From contig CATKYT010000008.1 in NCBI GenBank assembly GCA_949841245.1, positions 1 through 42,599 of the forward strand: DNA of 42,599 nucleotides. The letters are read 5' to 3'. Shown piece by piece: positions 8,998-19,008 of the stretch; position 1 is the stretch's first letter, and each line of letters begins with the position of its first letter. Below the pieces are notes generated by a model. It saw nothing but the letters and a program-made list of their open reading frames with translations. It searched no databases and was not told where the DNA came from. Both the position numbers and the translations under genes were made by a program. This stretch comes from an uncultured Eubacteriales bacterium (GTDB taxonomy: Bacteria > Bacillota > Clostridia > Christensenellales > UBA1242).

Positions 8998-9385
8998 AAA
9001 TTTCAAAATTTGTGACTTATAAGGATGATTCTGTATAAGTTTACAACATGACAATTGATATTGTTTAATAAAATTCATTTTTTTAAGTTGTTATTTATAG
9101 TCCAATGCAGAAAATTGAAAATTGATTAAGAATAATTTTAAATTAATTTGTTTGATTAATAAAAATAATTTATAATAAAAAATTCATTTAATTTTAATTT
9201 TTAAAACTTTTTTATGAGCCTAAATTAGGGATATTAAATGGTGTCAGAAAAATTTTTCAAATTTTTCGATTTTTTGTCGAAAATTATTTGGAAATTAAAA
9301 TTGTTTATGATATTATATTGATATACAAAAAGCAGAAGAATAATAATTCAACTTTTTGGGATGATAATTTTATCGGAGGTTTGTT

Positions 9386-9811
9386 ATGAACTCAATGTTA
9401 TTGGATATTGCTTATGACTGGGAAACATTTGTTACTATGTCAGGAAGTGGTCTTGGAGGAGAATGGCTTAGCACATTATTAAGAACTCTTTCAACCGTTA
9501 TGTGGATAGTTCTTGCTTTAGTTGGTGCCGCTGGTGGTATGTATGCTGTTTTTGTAGGTGTAAAAATGGCAAGAGCAGATTCTGCTGAGCAAAGAGAAGA
9601 AGGCAAAAAGAGATTTATCAATGTTATCGTTTCAGTTATTGTTGTTATTGTTTTGATTATTTTCTTTAATATATTTTTACCTATGATTTTAAGTACAGTA
9701 ATGGATTTAGATCATAATAACATTAATTCTTCATCTTCTGTTGCTGGAAAAGTTCAAGTTATTTCAAACATGACAAATGCAGCAAAAGTAATGCTTAGAT
9801 TGCCACTTTAA
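9386..9811 (+). CDS. Small membrane protein resembling Mbov_0395-type/TrbC-VirB2-like pilin
   Basis: Two TM segments separated by VFVGVKMARADSAEQREEGKKRFINV, typical of pilin-like conjugal transfer proteins; GGAGG RBS. Confidence 0.65.
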   Translation: MNSMLLDIAYDWETFVTMSGSGLGGEWLSTLLRTLSTVMWIVLALVGAAGGMYAVFVGVKMARADSAEQREEGKKRFINVIVSVIVVIVLIIFFNIFLPMILSTVMDLDHNNINSSSSVAGKVQVISNMTNAAKVMLRLPL

Positions 9812-9826
9812 TTGAGATGAATAAAT

Positions 9827-9855
9827 AAAAGACATTCAAACGAATGTCTTTTTTT
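9827..9855 (+). terminator. Rho-independent terminator
   Basis: AAAAGACATTC AAAC GAATGTCTTTTTTT. Confidence 0.8.
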
Positions 9856-10031
9856 ATTTTTTAATTAATTTTTTTAAATTAACTTTCAATTGTGTGAATT
9901 GCAAAACTTTGTTTCGGCAAGCAATAATTGAAAATCACAACAGTGAAGAAAGATTGGGACAGGAACCAAAGTTTAAGCGGAGCAAATATTTTAAATTTCG
10001 TGTCCGCAAAAAAATTGGGAGATTTCCAAGT

Positions 10032-10214
10032 TTAGAAGTTTCCGAAGCATCTTCTGCAACTGCATGTGTTGGTGTTGTTATTAAAATTGTTATTGTTGTC
10101 TGACAGACCAAGAAGAAGCAAAAGCAAGATGTTTGTGTTGGTTGCCAAATTTGTGTCGTTGTTTGAACTTAACACAGACAACAAAAATACCCATAAAAAT
10201 TCCTGAGACGACAT
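10032..10214 (-). CDS. Putative 60 aa Asn-rich, Cys-tailed small protein
   Basis: MSSQEFLWVFLLSVLSSNNDTNLATNTNILLLLLLGLSDNNNNFNNNTNTCSCRRCFGNF; strong SD AAAGGAGG 6 nt upstream on minus strand. Confidence 0.55.
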   Translation of the reverse strand: MSSQEFLWVFLLSVLSSNNDTNLATNTNILLLLLLGLSDNNNNFNNNTNTCSCRRCFGNF

Positions 10215-10417
10215 GACAATCCTCCTTTTTGACAAAATTTAACATTCTTCGTCTAAAAAGGCCGTTTAAAACCTTTTGACTTTTCGTCTTTGGTTTATAT
10301 AATGATTGTGAAAGCAGCAACTTCGTTTTTCTGTTTAAGCAATACATAGTCGAAGTTGTGTTTGCTGTTGTTATATATTCTTTAATTTTTTAATGTGTTA
10401 CAAAAAGGGGTGAAATT

Positions 10418-10753
10418 ATGAATAAATTGTTGAAAATTTCTGAAAAAGGAAGATATGAAATGTTGGAACTTTTGCCAAATGAAGAAAGCACTAACAAACT
10501 GGCACTTTATTTTCAAAATTTTTCTGACCAAACCAGAATTAAAATTTTGTCTGCACTTGCACTGAAAGATTTATGTGTAAATGATTTATCAAAAATCTTG
10601 GACATCAATCAAACAACAATTTCTCACCAACTTAAAACGCTTAAAGACCAAGGTTTGGTGGAATATAAACGCGAAGGCAAAATTTTGGTTTATCGTTTGA
10701 AATCGCCACATGTAAATGAAATGATGGAATATGCTGTGCAAATTTTGTGCTGA
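10418..10753 (+). CDS. ArsR-family HTH transcriptional regulator
   Basis: DQTRIKILSALALKDLCVNDLSKILDINQTTISHQLKTLKDQGLVEYKREGKILVYRL. Confidence 0.92.
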   Translation: MNKLLKISEKGRYEMLELLPNEESTNKLALYFQNFSDQTRIKILSALALKDLCVNDLSKILDINQTTISHQLKTLKDQGLVEYKREGKILVYRLKSPHVNEMMEYAVQILC

Positions 10754-10883
10754 AAAATTAGGTTTAAGAAACAAACAAAAAACATAACAATTAAAAATAA
10801 CCTGTTGAAACTTAAATAAAACATTATTCGTATTTGATTGATGTTGCTTGACAAAACAGTTTGAAACCATTAAAATATTTGTT

Positions 10884-11423
10884 ATGAAAAAGAAATTGCT
10901 TTTGCATTCATGTTGTGGGCCGTGTTCAACTGTTGTGATTGAAAGATTGAAAGAAAATTTTGATGTCACAGTCTTTTATTATAATCCTAACATCGAGCCA
11001 CGCGAAGAATATGAAAAACGCAAAGTGGAAGAACAAAAAGTTTGCCAATATTTTGATGTTCCGTTTATTGATTTTGATTGGGATAATGAAAATTGGCTTA
11101 ATTTTGTCAAAGGTTTGGAAAACGAAAGAGAAGGCGGAGCAAGATGTGAAAAGTGTTTTGTCTATCGCTTAAAAAGAACTGCTGTCTATGGAAAAGAACA
11201 TGGGTTTGACATTTTTGCTTCAACTCTTTCAGTCAGCCCACATAAAAATACAGAAATTATAAATAAAGTGGGAAATGAAATTGCAAGTGAAGAAAAAATT
11301 GAATTTTTGCCAGAAAGTTTTAAAAAGAAAGATGGATATAAACGAAGTATTGACATTTCAAAAGAGTTGAATCTTTACAGACAAAACTATTGTGGTTGCC
11401 ACTTTTCAAGGAGAGATGATTGA
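10884..11423 (+). CDS. queH: Epoxyqueuosine reductase QueH
   Basis: LLLHSCCGPCSTVVIERL, FYYNPNIEPREEYEKRK, CxxC, LYRQNYCGCHFS; start at ATG 10884. Confidence 0.93.
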   Translation: MKKKLLLHSCCGPCSTVVIERLKENFDVTVFYYNPNIEPREEYEKRKVEEQKVCQYFDVPFIDFDWDNENWLNFVKGLENEREGGARCEKCFVYRLKRTAVYGKEHGFDIFASTLSVSPHKNTEIINKVGNEIASEEKIEFLPESFKKKDGYKRSIDISKELNLYRQNYCGCHFSRRDD

Positions 11424-12301
11424 AAAATTTTGATAAGGATTTCATTCAATACAGTGACAAAAAGGTTAAGGAAGAAACCAAAAATTTGGCTTTATATTTG
11501 ACCTTGCATATATCATTGTATATTGTGCTTATCTTCTTTGTCATCTTTTTTGCTTGGTATACCTATTTTACAACCACACACAGTTTCTATGAAGTGAAAG
11601 GTGCTTCAATGAAAAACACATTAAATCAAAATGTGAGTGACACTGACGGAAATGCCGCTTATGATGCTGTTTATGTAAACACAACTGATAAAGGAAATGT
11701 TTTCGACATTGTTGTTATTAAGAAACCAACCGATGCAGAAGCAATCATCAAAAGAACGATGGCTGTTGCAGGTGACTTTATAACCATTGCCAAAGATAAA
11801 AGTGGATTTTACAGATTTTATAGAATTGAGAAAAATGAAATGTCTGTTCAAGAAAATAAATTGGTTTCAAGCAAAACTGATGAGCAAGCAAAGTTGGAAG
11901 AAAACGGCACAAATGGCTATGAAATTCGTGGTTATGAAGATTGGACGGCAAACAGAGATTCACAGTTTACCTTTTTAAATTCCAAAGAAAGACATTATGA
12001 AGAAGATTTTTATGTAAAATTTTTGCAACCATTCTTTGACAATCCTGAAAGTGAAGATTTGAAATATAACTATTTTGTTTCAGATGATGAACTTGTTTAT
12101 GTTCAAGTGCCAGAAGATTATTTCTTTTATATGGGCGACAATCGTGGACACAGTGATGATTCAAGATTAAAAGGCTTTTGTCCTGTGGAATATATTGTTG
12201 GAAAAGCCGATTTGGTGGTCTATGACTATAACTTTGGTAACCGATTATGGGAAGTTATTAAGTTTTATTTCAACCAAGTAGATAAATTTTTTGCAAGATA
12301 A
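11420..12301 (+). CDS. lepB: Signal peptidase I
   Basis: VKGASMKNTL, IIKRTMAVAGD, FFYMGDNRGHSDDSR; TTG start after AAGGAGAGATGA, overlapping queH stop. Confidence 0.9.
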   Translation: MKNFDKDFIQYSDKKVKEETKNLALYLTLHISLYIVLIFFVIFFAWYTYFTTTHSFYEVKGASMKNTLNQNVSDTDGNAAYDAVYVNTTDKGNVFDIVVIKKPTDAEAIIKRTMAVAGDFITIAKDKSGFYRFYRIEKNEMSVQENKLVSSKTDEQAKLEENGTNGYEIRGYEDWTANRDSQFTFLNSKERHYEEDFYVKFLQPFFDNPESEDLKYNYFVSDDELVYVQVPEDYFFYMGDNRGHSDDSRLKGFCPVEYIVGKADLVVYDYNFGNRLWEVIKFYFNQVDKFFAR

Positions 12302-12383
12302 GCGAATTTGTTTGCTAAAAACCTTTAATTATGTTAAAATAAGTATAGCATAGATAAAATGCAAAAAATTAAAGGAGATATAT

Positions 12384-12656
12384 ATGAATAAAGGTGAATT
12401 CGTTAAAGCGGTTGCAGAAAAAGCAAATTGCACTCAAAAAGATGCTGGAATTGTTTTTGATGCTGTGATTGACACTATTGTAAGTGTTCTTAAATCAGGA
12501 GATAAAATTCAAATTCCTGGCTTTGGTTCTTTTGAAGTTGTTTCTAAATCAGCAACAACAAAAATCAACCCACTTACTAAGCAAACAATCAAAGTTAGTG
12601 CTTGCAAAAGTCCAAAATTTAAATTTGGTAAAAGTTTTAAAGCCCTTTTTAACTAA
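12384..12656 (+). CDS. hup: HU-family DNA-binding protein
   Basis: MNKGEFVKAVAEKANCTQKDAG...GDKIQIPGFGSFEV. Confidence 0.96.
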   Translation: MNKGEFVKAVAEKANCTQKDAGIVFDAVIDTIVSVLKSGDKIQIPGFGSFEVVSKSATTKINPLTKQTIKVSACKSPKFKFGKSFKALFN

Positions 12657-12672
12657 TATAATTCATATAACG

Positions 12673-12702
12673 AAAAATCTCACAATAAGTGAGATTTTTT
12701 TT
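12673..12702. terminator. Rho-independent terminator
   Basis: AAAAATCTCAC AATAA GTGAGATTTTTTTT. Confidence 0.8.
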
Positions 12703-13309
12703 AATTTGTTGGGTCTGTTTTTTCTTCTTTTTCAAAATCTATTATAATATATCCGCTTGGCATACTGCAAAGTGGGCAAGTGCTCCAACCTTGTTTGGAA
12801 ATTTCTACATTACCACAGTTGGAACATTTCCATTCTGTTGCCACATTTCTTTTATGCATACGATTGGATTTATACAGTTTTGCAAGATAATTTAAAATGC
12901 GAAAATGTGTTTTTTCAACTCTTGCCACAAGTTCGAAAGATTTGGCAATTTCTGGAAAACCTTCATCGCGTGCAATACGGGCAAAACTTGGATAGATGTT
13001 ATCTCCTTCGGCAAGTTCAATTTTGCTTTCTTCCATCAAACTGGTTTTCAAAATTGGGTCGTCAAAAGGATAGCCCGCTTCAATCGGAATGTTTTTCACA
13101 CTTCCACCACTCATTTTCAAAATATGGTCATAGAAAACTTTTGCATGTGCCATTTCATTTTTTGCCAAAGTTTTCAATGTGTCCGAAATAAACTTTTGTT
13201 GATCTGCTATGGCAAGTTTGGACATAAATTGATATCTTGCACCTGCTTGACATTCCGCTGAAAACGAACGCGCAAGATTGTTTTTTGTTACACTGTCATT
13301 AAAATTCAT
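12701..13309 (-). CDS. Rubrerythrin (ferritin-like plus rubredoxin-like domain)
   Basis: FSAECQAGARYQFMSKLA, NEMAHAKVFYDHIL, C-terminal WKCSNCGNVE...CPLC. Confidence 0.95.
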   Translation of the reverse strand: MNFNDSVTKNNLARSFSAECQAGARYQFMSKLAIADQQKFISDTLKTLAKNEMAHAKVFYDHILKMSGGSVKNIPIEAGYPFDDPILKTSLMEESKIELAEGDNIYPSFARIARDEGFPEIAKSFELVARVEKTHFRILNYLAKLYKSNRMHKRNVATEWKCSNCGNVEISKQGWSTCPLCSMPSGYIIIDFEKEEKTDPTN

Positions 13310-13408
13310 ATTATTCTCCTTTCACAGTCAAAGTATTGACTTTTTTTGTTTGTTTAAACATTTGCTTTTTTTTAATTTTTTGTTTACAATAATATAAAAG
13401 GAGTTACT

Positions 13409-14191
13409 ATGTTTCTTGGTGACAGAGGAAAGCCCAATAAATTCCCATCTATAAGAATGAATTATGACATCATTATTGACAATGAAAAACTTACTTTGCA
13501 CAAAATGACTGCTAAACTTGGCTTTTATTCCATTCTTAATGCTGGCAAAATAAATGAAATTGAAACTGTCTATGACACTGAAAGAAATCTGCTTACTGGT
13601 GCTGGGCTTTTACTTAGAAAAAAACAGCATCCAAACAGAGCGTATTTTTCGTTGGTTCGCATAAGTTCTATGAACAACATTCAAAATCGTGAAAAGAAAT
13701 CATTTTTGGGAGAATGTGAACACAAAGACCAACCAAGTGATTTCCCTGTGCAAATTGCTGATGTTATGAACAAAACTTTTTATAATCTTTTCACTGTCAA
13801 TTTGGTGGATGTGGTTAAGCATGTTACGCCTTATGTAAGAATTGAAATGACTGGAAATCGATATAAAATTGTCAGCGGAACAGGTTATGAAGCCGAAATC
13901 AATTTTGAGAATTTAAAGTTTAAAGATGTGCGCACTGGCAAAAAAGCAAAAAGAAGAAATTTTTCCATTGAAATGCTTGCTGACCCAAATTATGAAAAGG
14001 AAAGACAACAAATTTTGGATGTAATTGAACATTATTGCAAAGAATTGCAATTTGTCAATCGAAATCGTTTTGAAATGGCTGATGTCATGTTGCATCCACG
14101 CATTCCTGCTGTGAAAAAATCTGATGAAAATGAAGATGATTTCAAAGATAAAAAGAAAAAAAAGAAAAAGAAAATTGATGAGAATGTTTAA
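13409..14191 (+). CDS. CYTH-like (triphosphate tunnel) domain protein, lysine-rich C-terminus
   Basis: EIETVYDTERNLLTGAGLLLRKK..AYFSLVRIS resembles CYTH strand pattern; C-terminal KDKKKKKKKK. Confidence 0.5.
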   Translation: MFLGDRGKPNKFPSIRMNYDIIIDNEKLTLHKMTAKLGFYSILNAGKINEIETVYDTERNLLTGAGLLLRKKQHPNRAYFSLVRISSMNNIQNREKKSFLGECEHKDQPSDFPVQIADVMNKTFYNLFTVNLVDVVKHVTPYVRIEMTGNRYKIVSGTGYEAEINFENLKFKDVRTGKKAKRRNFSIEMLADPNYEKERQQILDVIEHYCKELQFVNRNRFEMADVMLHPRIPAVKKSDENEDDFKDKKKKKKKKIDENV

Positions 14192-14206
14192 ACATTCTCT
14201 TTTTTT
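14180..14206 (+). terminator. Terminator overlapping the stop of 13409-14191
   Basis: GAGAATG TTTAA ACATTCTC + T7. Confidence 0.75.
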
Positions 14207-14283
14207 GTTTCGTTGAATTGGCTTTTCTGCAAGCTTTAAAGTTCTCTGTTATTTTATAAATTTTTGTTTCATATAAATAAAGC

Positions 14284-15756
14284 GTGAAGAAAAAACAAAA
14301 CAAAAAGAATGGGCTGAATTTAAGAACAAAAATCTGTTATGGTGTTGGAAACCTTGGTTATGGTTCAATGGGACAAACGGTCAGCACTTTTATCATGTTT
14401 TTTGGGACAAGCGTGCTGGGTCTTTCTGGCATGCTTGTAGGTTTTATGATTGCTTTGACTTCACTGTGGGACGGGCTGTCTGACCCTATTATTGGTTTTC
14501 TTTCTGACAGAACAAGAAGCAAAGTTTTTGGAAGACGATTGGGGCATATGTTGTTTGCGTCTTTTGCACTTGCCATTTGCAACATTTTGCTGTGGCTTTG
14601 TCCTTTTGGAAACGGTAATCCTTTGGCACTATTGTGGCTTTTGGTGTTTTTGTTGTTGCAGGAAACTTTCAACACATTTTTTGCCACACCTTATTCTGCA
14701 CTTTGTATTGACATTGCTCCTGACTATAACGACCAATCTAAAACCCAAGGTTACAAAACAGTTTTTTACATTTTTGGGCTTATTATGCCAAGCATTTTGA
14801 TGTCTGTTTTTATGCCATCCTCTGGGGCAGGAACACAAGGTCAATTTAACAGAAATGCTTACATTTATATTGCGCTTGTCAATTCTGCACTTGTGTTAGT
14901 GTGTGGACTTATCACAATTTTTGGAACAATTAAACGAGTAAGGTCAATGCCAAATTATCATGAAAAATTGGAAGAACAAGAAGAAAAAGATAAAAAGAAA
15001 AACAATCAGAAAACTCACAGTTTTAAGAAAATTCTTTCAGGTTATGTTGAAACATTCAAGAAAAAAGATTTCAGAACAGTCATGCTTGGTTATTCAGTTT
15101 CTTTGATTGCCACAGTTTTCATAACTTCTGTGGGCATGCACCTTTTTACTTTTTGCTATCATTTTTCGAGTATGCAAATTTCAGTGCTTATGATTTGTTT
15201 GTTTGGCGGAGCCATTGCGTCACAGATTTTGTGGGTAAACATTGTTAAAAAATATGACAAAAAACAAACTCTAATTTTTGCTTTGGCTGTTTTGCTTTTT
15301 GGAATTGCCATGACCAGCATCACATTTCTTTTCAGACTTTATTGCTCGTCAGATTTCATCTTTTGGTTTGTTTTTCCTTGTTTGTTTATTTGTGGCATAG
15401 GTTCAGGGGCTTTATATTCACTTCCGCACTCTATGTATGCAGATGTAGTGACAATGGAACAATATCGCACTGGTGTCAATAATGCTGGAAGATATACAGG
15501 TTATTACACTTTCACATACAATTTTTCTAATTCTGTTGCTTTGCTTTTTATTGGGCTTCTGTTGGATTTGGTCAAGTTTGATTCATCACAACCTGTTCAG
15601 GCACTTGCTGTGCAAAATGGACTTGGCAGAATTGTCTTTTTTGGAAGTTCAATTGCAATTTCTATTGCCATTATAATTTTTTCTAAGTATTCAATCAAAC
15701 GCAGTGATGTGCTTAAAGTGCAGATTAAAGCAAATGAACAATCAGTTAAAAGATGA
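14284..15756 (+). CDS. MFS transporter, GPH (glycoside-pentoside-hexuronide:cation symporter) family
   Basis: YGVGNLGYGSMGQTVSTFIMFF, WDGLSDPIIGFLSDRTRSKVFGRR, ~12 hydrophobic segments; GTG start. Confidence 0.9.
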   Translation: MKKKQNKKNGLNLRTKICYGVGNLGYGSMGQTVSTFIMFFGTSVLGLSGMLVGFMIALTSLWDGLSDPIIGFLSDRTRSKVFGRRLGHMLFASFALAICNILLWLCPFGNGNPLALLWLLVFLLLQETFNTFFATPYSALCIDIAPDYNDQSKTQGYKTVFYIFGLIMPSILMSVFMPSSGAGTQGQFNRNAYIYIALVNSALVLVCGLITIFGTIKRVRSMPNYHEKLEEQEEKDKKKNNQKTHSFKKILSGYVETFKKKDFRTVMLGYSVSLIATVFITSVGMHLFTFCYHFSSMQISVLMICLFGGAIASQILWVNIVKKYDKKQTLIFALAVLLFGIAMTSITFLFRLYCSSDFIFWFVFPCLFICGIGSGALYSLPHSMYADVVTMEQYRTGVNNAGRYTGYYTFTYNFSNSVALLFIGLLLDLVKFDSSQPVQALAVQNGLGRIVFFGSSIAISIAIIIFSKYSIKRSDVLKVQIKANEQSVKR

Positions 15757-15853
15757 AAATAATATATATAATAATTTTATTTATAAATAATAAGTAAAAC
15801 AATGTTTTTTCGACAAATTGAATAAATTTTCGACATTTTCACAAAATAAAGAC

Positions 15854-16360
15854 ATGAAAATGTTGAAAGTCGTGTTGATTATGTTATGTTTAAGTTGTGC
15901 TGTTTTGGCATCGGGATGTGGAGATAAACAACTTCCATCAGCAAAAATAACTCGTGATGAAGCACGAGTTGGTGGCAGTTTAAGTTTTGTCTTTGACCAA
16001 AATGATGGTGTTGTTTATGTGGGTGGAAAAGATGAATACTTATCCTACACCACAGGTGACGAAAGCAAAGGTTATGCAGAAGGAAACAGAGTTGGGCTTA
16101 AAGTCACAGCACCTGATGTAGAACTTGACCTTGAAAATGCCGTTTTGGAAATGAATGATGTAACATATTCCGCAGGTGATTTTTTGGAAAGTGTCAATGG
16201 TGAAAATCAAAGATTCTTCTATATATATCCAAGTTTTGACAAGAAAAATAATGAAGTAAGTTTTTCAATTACATGGCAAGAAGGAACCAAGGCACAAGAA
16301 TATCGTGTGATTGTCGTTGAAGGAACAAAATTTTTAAATCAAAATGGAGAGATTATTTAA
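15854..16360 (+). CDS. Putative lipoprotein
   Basis: Signal peptide with lipobox VLASGC; start set at ATG 15854. Confidence 0.75.
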   Translation: MKMLKVVLIMLCLSCAVLASGCGDKQLPSAKITRDEARVGGSLSFVFDQNDGVVYVGGKDEYLSYTTGDESKGYAEGNRVGLKVTAPDVELDLENAVLEMNDVTYSAGDFLESVNGENQRFFYIYPSFDKKNNEVSFSITWQEGTKAQEYRVIVVEGTKFLNQNGEII

Positions 16361-16366
16361 AAAAAT

Positions 16367-16391
16367 AAAAACCGCTTTATGCGGTTTTATT
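16367..16391. terminator. Rho-independent terminator
   Basis: AAAAACCGC TTTAT GCGGTTTTAT. Confidence 0.7.
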
Positions 16392-16968
16392 TGTTATTGG
16401 ATGGTTCAGATTTTAAAATTGGTTTTTCATCTGGAAGAAATTCAGTATAGTTTATTTTAAGTTTTTTGCCAATGCTTGTAATTAAATTCTTTTCTGAAAT
16501 TGGTTTGCAAGGCACAAGTTCCTTTTCAAGATAAGTCGGATGATTATTTGCAAAGAATGTTGTTCCATCTTTCAATTTTAATCCATGTTTCAAGGCGACA
16601 TATTGAATGACATTTGGTGTGAACACTTGAAGAACATTCAAAATTTCGTTTTTTGTTATAAACATAGACATATCAAATTTCATTTTACAGTTTTCTTTAT
16701 CAATTTGAGTTAAAGCGGCAACTTCCAATCTAAAAACTGCATCATCAACGGCATTTTGATTTAAGGATTCTAAGTTTACTTTGTTGATTTGAAGTGCAAG
16801 TTTTTTTACACTGTTCAAAAACTTTCTGAATACAAATTCTTCTGGTGTAAATCCACCAATCAATCCTGTTTCTGAAAATAAACTGCGATAATTTGATTGC
16901 TTTAACTCAATTTCATCGGCATATACACTTTTTAAAAGTTTTGGTGTTATATAAATTTGTTTATCCAT
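16387..16968 (-). CDS. Hypothetical protein
   Basis: ORF with start at MDKQIYITPK (16968) preceded by AAGGGGG. Confidence 0.65.
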   Translation of the reverse strand: MDKQIYITPKLLKSVYADEIELKQSNYRSLFSETGLIGGFTPEEFVFRKFLNSVKKLALQINKVNLESLNQNAVDDAVFRLEVAALTQIDKENCKMKFDMSMFITKNEILNVLQVFTPNVIQYVALKHGLKLKDGTTFFANNHPTYLEKELVPCKPISEKNLITSIGKKLKINYTEFLPDEKPILKSEPSNNK

Positions 16969-17048
16969 AATCTTTGGTTTCCCCCTTACATATTGAAATA
17001 TATCACAAAATCGTAAATTTGTCAATATATAAGATGTCTACCTATGGT

Positions 17049-17282
17049 TCAATTTTTTTCATCAAGAACGACATTTCCACAAAGAACATCAAAATAAGAA
17101 AAAGTTTGAAGTTTTTCATCGGATGTTTTTATTGTAAACACGCTTGGATAAACATCTTTTATTGTGGCGCGAACAAATTCAATCTTTTTTCTTCCACGGT
17201 TTATGCTCATCTGAACATTTTGTCCTTTCATGTTTGTTATTTTCAACTTGATGTCATCAAGTCCATAAATTATTTTTCTCAT
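17049..17282 (-). CDS. veg: Veg family protein
   Basis: GQNVQMSINRGRKKIEFVRATIKDVYPSVFTIKT...FSYFDVLCGNVVL matches Veg pattern. Confidence 0.85.
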   Translation of the reverse strand: MRKIIYGLDDIKLKITNMKGQNVQMSINRGRKKIEFVRATIKDVYPSVFTIKTSDEKLQTFSYFDVLCGNVVLDEKN

Positions 17283-17391
17283 AAACACTCCTTAAAGCGA
17301 TTTTTGACAATTTTAAAAAGTTTATTCAAATTTTTGTTCTAAGTGAGATATGGGCTTAGTATAATATACTAGTTTTGATTTGGAGGGAACT

Positions 17392-18906
17392 ATGGCATTT
17401 GAAATCAATAAATTTAATGTGGTCAAGAAGAAACGCTTGGAAACAAGTGGGTTTAATGTGGAATGCAATGTTGCAACTGAAAGTGAAATAGACAAAATCT
17501 TGTCTGTTTGTCATTCTGCAAGCGCAGAAAATGCAGAAGTGCTTAATGGCGAAGTAAACTATTCTGGAAACATTGATGTTTGCATTCTTTATTCCACTGT
17601 TGACGGTGAAATTGGAACACTTAATGCAACTTGTCCTTTTGTGTCTAAGTTTGAAGACGCATCTATTCAAGTTGGGGATAAGGTTGGAATTGATGTGAAT
17701 GTGGAAGACTGCACTGTTGACAGTGTGGCAAATTCCAACATTAAACTTACTTGTTCTTGCACTCAAAGTGGCGTTTTGATTAAGTGTAATGAAATTTCAA
17801 ATGTCACAACTGGTGACGAAAACATTTGTCTTAAAGAAGACGAAATCTTTGTAAACACCTTAGTTGGTCAAGCAAAAGAAGTGTTTTCAGTTGAAAGTGA
17901 AGTTTCCATTAAAGAGCCTGTTCAAAGAGTGCTTCTTTGTGACAGTCAAGTTTCAGTAAAAAGTGTGGAAAGTGGTGTTGACTTTGTTTCTGTTGGTGGC
18001 GAAGTTGTTTCAAGAATTTTATATCTTACAGAAAAAGACCGTTTTGAATCTTGTTATGTAACTGAAAATTTCAAAGAAGAAATTGAACTTGCTGGCGTGA
18101 CAAGAGAAGCAATCAGCGAAGCAGTTGCTTGCGTTAAAAGAAGTTCTGTAAAATGTGAAATTGAAGAAGTTGAAAAAGGTGTCAACATCAAATTGGTTGT
18201 GCCAGTTGAAGTTAAAGTTACTTCTTATATGGAAGTTTCTCAAACTGTCATTAAAGATGTTTACAGTTTAAACAACGAACTTGAAGTGACAACAGAATCT
18301 TTTGACATGACAAAGAAAACTGTTGGCGACTATTTTGAAAGCAAAATTGACGGCAACTTAGTTTTGGATTCTGACAAACCAAGAGTTGACAAAATTATGT
18401 TTGTTGGCGGGTCAAACTTGTGTCTTACAAATGCTTACCTTAAAAATGGTGAAGTGGTTGTTGAAGGTGTGACAAAGACAAATGTGATTTATCTTAACGA
18501 TGAAACAAACTCTTTGCACAGTGTTGTAATTGAAGTGCCATTTGTTGTAAGTGACAAGGCAAGTGTAGATTGCGAAACAGCAGATGTATGTGCTCATGCA
18601 ATTTTGCACGATGTTGATGTAGTGGTTAAGAAAGGGAGAGAATTTTTCTTTGATGCAAAAATCAAAGTGCATGTAGATTATGATTGTGAAGAAATTTCTG
18701 CTGTGATTTCAAAAGTGGATTTGGCTTCTGAATATCCAGAACGCGACTGTGCTTTGGAACTTGTGTTTGCTTCACAAGGACAAAGTGCTTGGGAAGTTGC
18801 CAAAAATTTAAGAGTTTCAGAAACGACAATTTTGCTCCAAAACCCAGATTTGGTTTTCCCACTTGAAAAAGATGAAGGTGTTATTGTCTTCTATCAAAAA
18901 GCATAA
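17392..18906 (+). CDS. DUF3794 / SipL-like spore-coat morphogenesis protein with C-terminal LysM
   Basis: Repeated DUF3794-like segments; C-terminal GQSAWEVAKNLRVSETTILLQNPDL (LysM-like); adjacent to veg. Confidence 0.85.
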   Translation: MAFEINKFNVVKKKRLETSGFNVECNVATESEIDKILSVCHSASAENAEVLNGEVNYSGNIDVCILYSTVDGEIGTLNATCPFVSKFEDASIQVGDKVGIDVNVEDCTVDSVANSNIKLTCSCTQSGVLIKCNEISNVTTGDENICLKEDEIFVNTLVGQAKEVFSVESEVSIKEPVQRVLLCDSQVSVKSVESGVDFVSVGGEVVSRILYLTEKDRFESCYVTENFKEEIELAGVTREAISEAVACVKRSSVKCEIEEVEKGVNIKLVVPVEVKVTSYMEVSQTVIKDVYSLNNELEVTTESFDMTKKTVGDYFESKIDGNLVLDSDKPRVDKIMFVGGSNLCLTNAYLKNGEVVVEGVTKTNVIYLNDETNSLHSVVIEVPFVVSDKASVDCETADVCAHAILHDVDVVVKKGREFFFDAKIKVHVDYDCEEISAVISKVDLASEYPERDCALELVFASQGQSAWEVAKNLRVSETTILLQNPDLVFPLEKDEGVIVFYQKA

Positions 18907-18942
18907 AAATGTTTCTTCAAATCAAAAAACGAACATTTTATC

Positions 18943-18972
18943 AAAAAAAACGCAAAATTTTGCGTTTTTTTT
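18943..18972. terminator. Rho-independent terminator
   Basis: AAAAAAAACGCAAAA TTT TGCGTTTTTTTT. Confidence 0.8.
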
Positions 18973-19008
18973 ATTCATTTCAGCCAAAAATCTTAGTACG
19001 AGGTTGTT

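Noticed and set aside
8998-9385. 388-bp very AT-rich intergenic region before the pilin-like gene, considered as riboswitch or ncRNA
   Set aside because: Only short low-complexity hairpins (e.g. CGATTTTTTGTCG); no recognisable class or repeat.
9894-10103. 69 aa plus-strand ORF
   Set aside because: No RBS, unusual composition, and overlaps the better supported minus-strand small ORF at 10032-10214.
5328-17025. Possible paralogy between the minus-strand hypotheticals at 5328-6068 and 16387-16968
   Set aside because: Similar size, orientation and composition, but no convincing alignable motif by eye.
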